Below, piece after piece: positions 33,398-40,862 of a stretch of DNA of 64,000 bases. This stretch comes from Polyangiaceae bacterium (GTDB taxonomy: Bacteria; Myxococcota_A; Polyangia; Polyangiales; Polyangiaceae). The notes beneath the pieces are model-generated. The model searched no databases and was not told the DNA's origin. It saw only the letters and a list, made by a program, of their open reading frames with translations. How positions within the stretch are numbered: the first letter of the stretch is position 1; every line of letters starts with the position of its first letter. The translations under genes and the position numbers were made by a program. The stretch covers positions 1-64,000 of the forward strand of contig JABFXY010000006.1 of the NCBI GenBank assembly GCA_013361525.1. Direction: 5' to 3'.

Positions 33398-34825
33398 ATG
33401 AACCTCGAGATCGGGCAGATCCTCGACCAGAAGTACCGCATCGTCCGCTTGCTCGGGCAGGGCGCGATGGGTGCGGTTTTCGAGGGCGAGAATCTTCGTA
33501 TCAAGCGCCGCGTCGCCATCAAGGTGCTCCACAACTCGGTCGCCGAACGCAGCGACATCGTCGATCGGTTCGAGCGCGAAGCCCAGGCGGCGGGCCGCAT
33601 CGGCTCCGAGCACATCGTCGATATCCTCGACCTCGGCGAGCTGCCCGACCGCGCTCGCTACATGGTGATGGAGTTCCTCGACGGCGAGAGCCTGCGCGAG
33701 CGCATCAAGACCTGCGGGCGCATGTTGCCGCAGCAGCTGCTTCCGCTTCTCCGGCAGCTGCTCGTGGGGCTCGGAGCCGCGCACCAAGCGGGGATCGTCC
33801 ACCGCGATCTGAAGCCCGACAACGTGTACCTCGCGCGCCAAGTCGCGGGTCACAAGGACTTCGTGAAGATCCTCGACTTCGGCGTCTCGAAGTTCAATCC
33901 GCTCAACACCGAAGAAGCCAGCATGACGCAGACGGGCGCGGTGATGGGCACGCCTTATTACATGTCGCCGGAGCAGGCGAAGGGCTCGCGCGACGTCGAC
34001 GGCCGCTCGGATCTCTTCTCCGTGGGCGTCATCATGTACGAGGCGATCACGGGGCGCGTTCCGTTCGACGGCGAGACGTTCAACGAGCTGATGTTCAAGA
34101 TCGCGCTCCAGGATCCGCCTCCACCGGAGATGCTCGTTCCGGGCCTCGACGTCGGCCTCGGACGCATGATCCGCAAAGCGCTCGCGCGCGAGCCGACACA
34201 TCGGTTTCAAGATGCAGCATCGTTCATCGCGGCGATCGACGGATGGACTGCGGGGAGCATGCCGCGGATCTCGGATCCTCCGCCGGCAGGCGTGGCCCTC
34301 GGCGCACCACCGGGCCAAGCGAACGTCGCGGCCGAGCCGGGTGCGCACGGCGGCACCGGCATCGAGTGGTCGAAGAGCGGGCAGCAACCTGCGGCGAAGC
34401 CGAAGCGCACCAGCGTCGCGGTGTACGCCGTCGCGGGCGTCGTCGTGCTCGGTGCTGCGGTGTTTGCCTCGACGCGCTTCCTCTCGAAAGATTCCCCGGC
34501 GCCGAGCGCCGCGACCGCGTCGACCGCGACGAGCACCGCCGCCGCGACAGCGACCGAGAGCGCTGCCGCGACGACACCCGGCACGAGTCAAACGGCCGCA
34601 CAATCAGCGCCCGCGACGGCCACGTCCGAAACCAGCGCGCAAACATCCACGGCCGCGAGCGAAACCGCATCGGCGAGCGCATCGGCGACTGCACCCGTCG
34701 CCGCGAAGCCTCCGCCGGGCAGGCTGCCCTCGCGCCCGATCGAGACGGCGCCGGCGAAACCGCCGCCTCCCCCTCCCCCGGCGGCGACGACGACGAGCGG
34801 TCGCCGCCCTCGCGAGAGCCTCTGA
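33398..34825 (+). CDS. Hanks-type serine/threonine protein kinase
   Basis: A 475-aa membrane kinase. The kinase domain (about 11-275) is complete: glycine loop LLGQGAMGAVF, catalytic lysine in VAIKVL, HRDLKPDN, DFGVSK, and the activation loop ending GTPYYMSPEQ. After a linker, one transmembrane helix (VAVYAVAGVVVLGAAVFAS, about 345-365) leads to an Ala/Thr/Ser/Pro-rich extracytoplasmic tail with no sensor domain. It lies 30 bp after the TPR/PEGA-like gene, with which it probably signals, and ends 9 bp from the convergent helical-repeat gene. Substrates unknown. Confidence 0.92.
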   Translation: MNLEIGQILDQKYRIVRLLGQGAMGAVFEGENLRIKRRVAIKVLHNSVAERSDIVDRFEREAQAAGRIGSEHIVDILDLGELPDRARYMVMEFLDGESLRERIKTCGRMLPQQLLPLLRQLLVGLGAAHQAGIVHRDLKPDNVYLARQVAGHKDFVKILDFGVSKFNPLNTEEASMTQTGAVMGTPYYMSPEQAKGSRDVDGRSDLFSVGVIMYEAITGRVPFDGETFNELMFKIALQDPPPPEMLVPGLDVGLGRMIRKALAREPTHRFQDAASFIAAIDGWTAGSMPRISDPPPAGVALGAPPGQANVAAEPGAHGGTGIEWSKSGQQPAAKPKRTSVAVYAVAGVVVLGAAVFASTRFLSKDSPAPSAATASTATSTAAATATESAAATTPGTSQTAAQSAPATATSETSAQTSTAASETASASASATAPVAAKPPPGRLPSRPIETAPAKPPPPPPPAATTTSGRRPRESL

Positions 34826-34834
34826 TCGCGACGA

Positions 34835-36508
34835 TCAGTCCGCCGCGACGATAAAGCCTGCACGTCGAAGCGCAGCCGTCGCCGGCTCGTTGCGATCGCC
34901 CGACGCGACGATTCGAACCGAGCCGGCGTCGACGCCGTCGAGCGACCGGATGACACTCGACGCCTCGACGTTCTCCAACGCCGGGCCCAGGCCTCCGCCA
35001 AAACCCGGCGACCGAACGCGCGACGATGCGCCGAACGAGAGCGCGACGCGGACCGCACCCGCGGCGCGCTGTCGCACGATCGCGAGATCGCTCGCGACGA
35101 CGTCGGCGGGCGCGGAAGCAGGCCATGCGAGCAGGTGCACGCCGGGAAAGCCGCCGACGCAAGCACACGCGACCTGCGGGTCGTCGACGAGGACGCTCGC
35201 GCCGACGCGCGCGTCGGTCGCAACCGCGGCGATCCAGAGGCCAGACTCCGAGAGCGCGAACACCGCGAGCCTCGATAGGTTCTTGCGAGCGGCCGACCGC
35301 ACCTCCGCGACCGACGCGAGCGCCTCGGGCTCGTCGTAGACGAGGCGGGCCTCGAGCGGCTCGAGCCGGCGCGCGCTCGGGGCGACGATGGCGAGCTCGA
35401 GCTCCGCGGGGGCGCCGAGCTGCGGCATCACCTCTGCGATGCGCTCCGGCAAACCAAGCGCGGCGAGCGATGCGAGCGCGGCGAGCGCGCGGTCGCGATC
35501 CAAGGGGTCGCTCGCCAGCGCGACGTCCCGCGACGCGAGCGCTTCGCCGAGCGGTAACCGTTGCGATGCGAAGGTCGCGCACGCCCGCGCGATATCCTCT
35601 CGCCCTGCAGGTTCGCCGAGCGCGACGCGCGCGCGCCCGAGCACGCGATCCGCATATGCACCGAAGGTCGAGAGCGGTGGCGAGACGCTGTTCGCACTCT
35701 CGAGCGCGCGCGTCGCGAGCATCGCCGCGTCGTCTGCGCGGCCGGCCTCGAGCGCGACCTCCGCGAGCCAGACCAGCGCGCGTGTTCGACCGAAGACGTC
35801 TCCGACCTGCGCGCTCAACCACTCTTGTCGAGACAGAAATTTTCGAGCCGCCACGAGATCACCGAGGCCGAGCGACGCCGCGCCGAGCTGGCCCATCGCG
35901 ATCGCTTCGCCGACGACGTCCTTCTTCATGCGGCACAGCTCCGCGGCGTGCTCGCAGAGCGTCTCGGCGGCACCGAACGCGGCGAGTGAGACGCAGAGCG
36001 TCCCGAGCGAGTTGAGCGCCATCGACCGCACGTCGGGCAGCTCGCGCGAGAGCTCGAGGACCCGCGCGAAACAAGCCTGCGCCTTCGACGCATCGCCGAG
36101 GACGCGCAGCGCGGTTCCATGTGCGAGCGTCGCGCGGGCGCGGACCTCTGCGGACGCTCCTTCGGTCTCGAGCGGCGCGACGATCGCGGCGGCCTCGAGC
36201 GCCGTTTCTCTCCGGCCTCGACGCGCACGCGTCACGGCCGATTCGATGCGCGCGATTTGCGCGGCCTCGGCCTCTCCCGCCGATTCGAAGGCCGTCGCCG
36301 CGTCTTCGAAGCCGACGCGCGCGGTCTCGAGGCGCCCTTCGCGCAGCGCCCACGCGGCCTTTGCGAAATCGAGCGCGGCCTTGTGCAGCGCCCCTGCGGA
36401 AGGCGCTTCCTCCGCGAGCGCGAGGGCAGCCTCGACCTCCGCGGGCTTGCCCGACGTGAGCAGCGAGGGAAGATCCGAAGACGCGCCGAGGGCTTCAAGA
36501 GGCTTCAC
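34835..36508 (-). CDS. Helical-repeat (TPR-like) protein, subtilase operon
   Basis: A 557-aa cytoplasmic-type protein. Residues about 20-300 are Ala/Glu/Leu-rich helical hairpins with a TPR-like pattern (for example GALHKAALDFAKAAWALREG, AFESAGEAEAAQIARIES). The C-terminal about 150 residues change to a beta/alpha domain with LSRLAVFALSESGLWIAAVATDA; I do not recognise it, and the glycine-histidine and cysteine motifs of a CHAT protease are not visible. The GTG at 36508 is chosen because AAGGAG lies 7 nt upstream and the upstream frame is very Arg/Ser-rich. Its start overlaps the subtilase stop by 14 bp, so it is probably made with the protease. Confidence 0.7.
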   Translation of the reverse strand: MKPLEALGASSDLPSLLTSGKPAEVEAALALAEEAPSAGALHKAALDFAKAAWALREGRLETARVGFEDAATAFESAGEAEAAQIARIESAVTRARRGRRETALEAAAIVAPLETEGASAEVRARATLAHGTALRVLGDASKAQACFARVLELSRELPDVRSMALNSLGTLCVSLAAFGAAETLCEHAAELCRMKKDVVGEAIAMGQLGAASLGLGDLVAARKFLSRQEWLSAQVGDVFGRTRALVWLAEVALEAGRADDAAMLATRALESANSVSPPLSTFGAYADRVLGRARVALGEPAGREDIARACATFASQRLPLGEALASRDVALASDPLDRDRALAALASLAALGLPERIAEVMPQLGAPAELELAIVAPSARRLEPLEARLVYDEPEALASVAEVRSAARKNLSRLAVFALSESGLWIAAVATDARVGASVLVDDPQVACACVGGFPGVHLLAWPASAPADVVASDLAIVRQRAAGAVRVALSFGASSRVRSPGFGGGLGPALENVEASSVIRSLDGVDAGSVRIVASGDRNEPATAALRRAGFIVAAD

Positions 36509-37250
36509 GTCGTTGCTCCTTCTCCGATACGTACCTTCGCGCGATCGCGTGTAGCTCCGCACGCACCTCGAGTGCGCTTTTCGTACCCAGCCGCGCGACG
36601 ACCCTCGCCGCGTGCGCCGCGACGTGTGGACACGCGAAGCTCGTCCCCGTCCACTTGCGCTCGCCTCCACCGACCGCCGGCGCGACGACGTCGACCCCGG
36701 CCGCGACGAGCTCGTAGTCGCCGGTGATGGATGACTCGAGGCGCTCGGGATCCGCGAACGAGCCACGACCGACGCCGATGAGCGATTTCGCCTTGCCCGG
36801 ATAGGTGCGAAACGTCGATGTGTTCGGTCCCGCGGCGACGAGCACGATGCCCTGCGCGAATGCGTCGTCGGCGACCTCGTACAAATCGAGGATCGAGCGC
36901 GCATCCGTCGGGCGCACGGGCGAAGCCTTCGGCAAGTCGATGCCGAGGCTGAGATTCACCACGTGGATCCCTTCACGAACGCAGAAACGGAGCGCCGCGA
37001 CGAGCGCCTCGCGCGACCCGCGACCGTCCGGCCCGAGCGCGCGAACGCTCACCAGATCGGCTTCCGGCACGAGCTTGTGGATGATCCCCGCGCAAGCCGT
37101 ACCGTGGCCGCTCCCGTCCCCGGAAGCCCCGGGCACGACACCGAGCACCGGGCCTTTCGGCTCCACCGTGAACGTCGTGATGCGCGCCGAGGCGAACGCC
37201 GCGTGCGTCGTGTCCACACCGGAGTCGACGACGGCGACGCGAACCGTCAA
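36495..37250 (-). CDS. Subtilisin-like (S8) protease without signal peptide
   Basis: A 251-aa S8 family serine protease. The complete catalytic triad is visible: D9 in VAVVDSG, H49 in GSGHGTACAG and S204 in GTSFACPH, with oxyanion-hole N143 in AAGPN. There is no signal peptide or pro-domain; the protein starts right at the first catalytic strand, so it likely acts in the cytoplasm. The TTG start at 37250 overlaps the GAF stop by 4 bp (TTGA) and has a GGGGAGG box only 3 nt upstream. It is framed by a GAF protein and a helical-repeat protein, suggesting a regulated protease with adaptor. Confidence 0.88.
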   Translation of the reverse strand: MTVRVAVVDSGVDTTHAAFASARITTFTVEPKGPVLGVVPGASGDGSGHGTACAGIIHKLVPEADLVSVRALGPDGRGSREALVAALRFCVREGIHVVNLSLGIDLPKASPVRPTDARSILDLYEVADDAFAQGIVLVAAGPNTSTFRTYPGKAKSLIGVGRGSFADPERLESSITGDYELVAAGVDVVAPAVGGGERKWTGTSFACPHVAAHAARVVARLGTKSALEVRAELHAIARRYVSEKEQRREAS

Positions 37251-38005
37251 GCGCCTCCCCCTTCGAGCGCGGCGAGGTAGCCCTCGAACGCGTCGAGCAC
37301 GCGTGTCGCGAGGCGCGCCTCGAGCGAGGTGCGACTCGTGAGGCGACCGATCGCGAGCGCGAGCTCGAGCCGTGTGCGGTAAACCGGCGCGACGCGCATC
37401 GCACGAAGCTGGGTCATCACCTTCTCGGGCAGGCTGGTCGCGGCCTCTTTGCCGAGCAGCTCCGGCAAACAAGACGAGAAGAGCTCGAACAGGAGGCGCT
37501 CGGTGAAAAACGCCTCTGCGGTGAGGCCGACGACCTCGCCGAAACGCTCCGCCATTTCGATCTCCGCGTCGCCGAACGGCGCTGCGTGCGAGACGAGCGC
37601 CGTCGCACCGACGGTCCGGTCCCCGAGGCGGATCGGAATCACGAGCGCCGCGACGGGATCCGCTTCGAACAAATGGCGTAGCGGCGCGACGAGATCGTCA
37701 CCGGGCTCGAGGCTCAATGCGTAGGTCGAGCCGCCGCCGAGCACATGCGAGAGGATCGTGCCCTCGAACGGCAGCTCCATCGAGACCTCGCGATGACCGG
37801 CGGGGCTCGCGACGACAGGAACCAGCAGGTGCGTCGTCGCGCTGGTCTCGAGAGCAGCGATCGCCTCCGACGCGCGCATCGCGCTGCACGCGAAGGCGAG
37901 CTGCTCGCCGAGGCCGCGAACGCGGCTCTTCGCGAGGCCGATGACGGCGCTCGCCTCGAGGGTCGAGAGCAAATCGAAGAGCCTCGCAGCGAATGCCGGT
38001 TCCAC
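37247..38005 (-). CDS. GAF-domain-like sensor protein
   Basis: A 252-aa protein. The segment about 60-165 looks like a GAF domain: alternating hydrophobic strands with HLLVPVVAS, LVIPIRLGDRTVGATALVSH and AERFGEVVGLTAEAFF. GAF domains bind small ligands such as cyclic nucleotides or react to redox change. The C-terminal third is helical. No output enzyme is fused. It lies between bcp and the subtilase: 13 bp after bcp, and its stop overlaps the subtilase start. Start is the GTG at 38005. It may sense the signal that controls the protease; that is inference. Confidence 0.65.
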   Translation of the reverse strand: MEPAFAARLFDLLSTLEASAVIGLAKSRVRGLGEQLAFACSAMRASEAIAALETSATTHLLVPVVASPAGHREVSMELPFEGTILSHVLGGGSTYALSLEPGDDLVAPLRHLFEADPVAALVIPIRLGDRTVGATALVSHAAPFGDAEIEMAERFGEVVGLTAEAFFTERLLFELFSSCLPELLGKEAATSLPEKVMTQLRAMRVAPVYRTRLELALAIGRLTSRTSLEARLATRVLDAFEGYLAALEGGGA

Positions 38006-38018
38006 CTGGTTCAGCTCC

Positions 38019-38477
38019 TCACAAGCTCTTCAGCGCGGCGATCGCTTCGTCGACGTGTTTCGACGCCATGATTTGCGAGTGGAAGACGTGTTGGACGACA
38101 CCGCCCTTGTCGATCACGTACGTCGAGCGACCGTCGAGGATGCCGAGCGTCTTCGGGACGCCGAACTGCTTGCGAACGGCGCCCTCGGGATCCGAAAGGA
38201 GCAAAAACGGAAAGCCGTGTTTGTCGGCAAAGCGTCGGTGCGAGGCCGCCGAGTCGGAGCTGATGCCGACGACGCTCGCCCCGTGCTCTTGGAAGGTGTC
38301 GTAGCTGTCTCGAAAGGAACAAGCCTCCTTCGTGCAGCCCGGCGTCTCGTCCTTCGGATAGAAGAACACCACGACAGGCCCCTTCTCGAGCAGCTGCTCC
38401 AGGCTGACCGACTTGCCGTCCTGCGCGCTCAGCTCGAAGCGCGGCGCGCGATCTCCCCTGCCGATCCCTTTTGCCAT
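38019..38477 (-). CDS. bcp: Thioredoxin-dependent peroxiredoxin, Bcp/PrxQ type
   Basis: A 152-aa PrxQ peroxiredoxin reducing hydrogen and organic peroxides with thioredoxin. The peroxidatic cysteine C48 and the nearby resolving C53 appear in PKDETPGCTKEACSFRD, the alpha-2 helix spacing of Bcp. The ATG at 38477 starts with MAKGIGRGDRAPRF, matching the family; the upstream frame has no domain content. It is the first gene of the bcp-GAF-subtilase-helical-repeat operon. The ExbD-like lipoprotein gene diverges 70 bp away. Confidence 0.93.
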   Translation of the reverse strand: MAKGIGRGDRAPRFELSAQDGKSVSLEQLLEKGPVVVFFYPKDETPGCTKEACSFRDSYDTFQEHGASVVGISSDSAASHRRFADKHGFPFLLLSDPEGAVRKQFGVPKTLGILDGRSTYVIDKGGVVQHVFHSQIMASKHVDEAIAALKSL

Positions 38478-38547
38478 CGCTCGACTGGTTATCACACCCG
38501 GCGCTTCGGGTTGAGCCGGGTCGAGTGATGTATCCTCCGCCCAAGTC

Positions 38548-39075
38548 ATGCGAAGCGCCCTCGTACATCGCCGACGCTCGTGGCCCCGCGGTCATGCCTT
38601 CGCGGTCGCCATTGCACTCTTCGGTGTCATCGGATGCGACAAAGAACCGAGCAAGCCGTGTGTCTGCGCCGAGGCGAGCGCGAGCTGCCCGAAGCCCGGC
38701 CCGGCGACGGCGACGGCCGTCGCGAGCACGACGGCAACGGCGGCGGAGCGCGATAGCGAGCGCGAAAAGGAGCCTGACTCGATTCCACTGCCCGAAGGCG
38801 GTCCACCCGGCGCGGCGTCGGCCGGCACGCTCACCATCGACGTACCGAAGGACGGCCCTCCCGTCGTCGACGGCAAACAGCTCAAGTCCACCAACGACCT
38901 CGTCCGCATCGCCAAGGCGGCGCACGACAAAGATCCCGGCGTCCGCGCGACCATCCGCGCGGACGCTTCGACGACGCACGCCGCCGTGATGCAGGTCATC
39001 GATCTCCTGAAACAAGGCGGCGTCACCAAGGTCGCGTTCGGCGTGAACAAAGTCGGCTCGAGCTCGAACCCCTGA
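38548..39075 (+). CDS. ExbD/TolR-like domain lipoprotein
   Basis: A 175-aa protein. An Arg-rich n-region and a hydrophobic core end in the lipobox VIGC. After a Cys/Ala/Thr/Pro linker to about 95, the C-terminal 80 residues match the periplasmic domain of ExbD/TolR: TLTIDVPKDGPPVVDGKQLKS, a DPGVRATIRADASTTHAAVM helix, and a GVTKVAFGV strand (the family's DxxxxY-like strand-helix-strand order). Classical ExbD has a transmembrane helix with a functional Asp; here that helix is replaced by a lipid anchor, so it cannot be a standard proton-channel subunit. No ExbB or TonB gene is near. Confidence 0.65.
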   Translation: MRSALVHRRRSWPRGHAFAVAIALFGVIGCDKEPSKPCVCAEASASCPKPGPATATAVASTTATAAERDSEREKEPDSIPLPEGGPPGAASAGTLTIDVPKDGPPVVDGKQLKSTNDLVRIAKAAHDKDPGVRATIRADASTTHAAVMQVIDLLKQGGVTKVAFGVNKVGSSSNP

Positions 39076-39097
39076 ACGCTCGGCGCCGTCGTATCCC

Positions 39098-39508
39098 ATG
39101 AACCTCGCTTCCTGGACCGGATGGATCGCCGCCGCCGTCATGCTCGCGGCCGCATTCATCCCCCTCACCGAGCGCATTCGGCGCGGACGTCGCGCCGAGG
39201 TCCAATCCGCGCCGATCCAACTCCACGTCGTGCTCGGCCTCGTCGCCGCCGGCGTCGGCTTCTTGCACCCCCTCACCGCCCTCTTCGCGCTCGGCTCGCC
39301 CGAAGCGATCGGCGGCGGCGTCGTCGGCCTCGGCTTCGGCGGCCTGGCCTTCGTCGTCCTCCTGGCGCACACCGGCCTAGGCCTGAAGCTGCGCGACCCC
39401 AAGCTCCGAAAACGAGCCGAATCGCGCCGCAAACACCTCGCGACCGCGATCACGATCCTCCTCGCCGTCAGCGCCCACGCGGCGGCGTGCCTGTGGGGCG
39501 GCGGCTAA
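39098..39508 (+). CDS. Small four-helix membrane protein
   Basis: A 136-aa integral membrane protein with four hydrophobic segments: about 5-22, 43-60, 70-92 and 115-132. Two histidines in or near helix 2 (QLHVVLG and FLHPL), one in helix 3 (LAHTG) and one in helix 4 (SAHAA) could bind haem. It resembles haem-binding small membrane proteins only vaguely, so no function is assigned. It follows the ExbD-like lipoprotein by 22 bp. A long hairpin repeat follows its stop. Confidence 0.62.
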   Translation: MNLASWTGWIAAAVMLAAAFIPLTERIRRGRRAEVQSAPIQLHVVLGLVAAGVGFLHPLTALFALGSPEAIGGGVVGLGFGGLAFVVLLAHTGLGLKLRDPKLRKRAESRRKHLATAITILLAVSAHAAACLWGGG

Positions 39509-39516
39509 GGCAGAGA

Positions 39517-39657
39517 CAGAGGGGTCGCCAAGGGCGCCAAGGGCAGAGAGAGGAAGAAGAGGAGAGAAGGTCGATAAGCGCAATCGCGGCTGGTTGCCGT
39601 GATCCCTAATCTCTCCTCTTTCTCCTTCTGCCCTTGGCGCTCTTGGCGAACCCTCTG
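39517..39657. repeat. Long imperfect hairpin at convergent junction (member 1)
   Basis: Left arm from 39517 reads CAGAGGGGTCGCCAAGGGCG and continues into purine-rich GGCAGAGAGAGG; the right arm (about 39608-39657) is its near-complete reverse complement. The loop is about 40 nt. The unit lies between the ends of two convergent genes. A close relative is at 52154-52294. Confidence 0.8.
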
Positions 39658-39681
39658 ATCTGGGTCTGCCAAGGTCAGCAG

Positions 39682-40650
39682 CTACGACAGCGCCTCGAAG
39701 AGCATCGATTTGAAGCGGGCGGCGTCGATTTCGAAGCAGACGGTGACGTTGCGCGGGCGCGTGGCGATGTCGGAGGGCCAGCCTGCTCGGGCGACTTCCA
39801 TGCGAGGGACGACGTCGAGCTGATCGACGACGGTCATGCCGCGCGTGAGCGTGCCTTCACATTCCACGTCCACGGCGTGTTTGCTCTTCTTCGTGACGAG
39901 CGACGGATCGATCGCGACGGCCATCGCGACCGGGTCGGGCAGGCCAATTCCGTCTTCGTGGAACAACGACCGATTCACCGCGAGCGCGGTCGCGTTGGAG
40001 TCGATGGCGAAGCGTGCGAGCGGCGTTCCGATCGCGCGGATGCGCTCGATATCGGCTCCATTCAGGACGGCGGCTCCGCGGCAATGCTCCCAGCCGACCA
40101 TTTCGATCGGAATGGCCGAGCGAAAACACATACGCGCGGCCTCGGGGTCGCACCAAATGTTGTATTCCGCGGCCGGGGTGACGTTGCCGACGACACACGC
40201 GGCCCCGCCCATCACCACGCACCTGCCGATGAGGCCTGCGATGTCGGGCGCCTGCGCGAGCGCGAGCGCGAGGTTCGTCATGGGCCCGAGGGTGACGACG
40301 GTGATGCCGGGGTTCGCTCGAATGGTGGAGATCAGCGCGGAGACGCCGTGCCCGGTGGCCGGCGGCATGCGCGGCTCCGGATACCCCTGATCGCCGAGGC
40401 CGTCCTCGCCGTGGAACCATTGCGCCGTCGACGGCTCGCGCAGAAGCGGTCTGTCGGCGCCCTCGAAGACTGGGATGTCCGCGCCGCAAAGCTCGAGTGT
40501 GAAGCGCGCGTTACGGCTCGCCGTCTTCAGCGGAACATTGCCGGCGACCACGGTGACCGCTTTCACGTTCACCCGGGACTTGAGGGCGAGGATCAGCGCG
40601 ACGGCGTCGTCGGATGCGGTGTCGGTATCGATGACAAAAGGCTCGGACAT
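39682..40650 (-). CDS. Inosine-uridine-preferring nucleoside hydrolase
   Basis: A 322-aa nucleoside hydrolase that releases base from ribonucleosides. The calcium and ribose site DTDTASDDAVAL stands at residues 8-19 (DxDxxxDDxxA), and later conserved segments include VTLGPMTNLALAL, VVMGGA, EYNIWCDPEAA and the C-terminal DVVPRMEVA. The length fits the IunH family. The ATG at 40650 begins directly before the DTDT motif, and the upstream frame has no domain content. It is convergent with the small membrane-protein gene across the long hairpin. The exact base preference cannot be told from sequence. Confidence 0.9.
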   Translation of the reverse strand: MSEPFVIDTDTASDDAVALILALKSRVNVKAVTVVAGNVPLKTASRNARFTLELCGADIPVFEGADRPLLREPSTAQWFHGEDGLGDQGYPEPRMPPATGHGVSALISTIRANPGITVVTLGPMTNLALALAQAPDIAGLIGRCVVMGGAACVVGNVTPAAEYNIWCDPEAARMCFRSAIPIEMVGWEHCRGAAVLNGADIERIRAIGTPLARFAIDSNATALAVNRSLFHEDGIGLPDPVAMAVAIDPSLVTKKSKHAVDVECEGTLTRGMTVVDQLDVVPRMEVARAGWPSDIATRPRNVTVCFEIDAARFKSMLFEALS

Positions 40651-40862
40651 GGCCCACGCATCCTTGCACGGACCCGCTTGGAAGACCGTCGCTCGTGGCG
40701 TGGAAATGGATCCAACTCGATCCATCGCGTTGGACCCCAGGTGTGCCTACCTGGAATCTCGTCTCACTAGATTTCAGGTAACACCAAATTCCTTCAGCAA
40801 CATTGTAGTGCGGCCGTTTAGGCTCGACCTCATTGGCCAGGCCGAAATCCGAAAGAGGAACG

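Noticed and set aside
34835-36508. CHAT-type protease at the C terminus of the helical-repeat protein
   Set aside because: The family's conserved His and Cys motifs could not be found.
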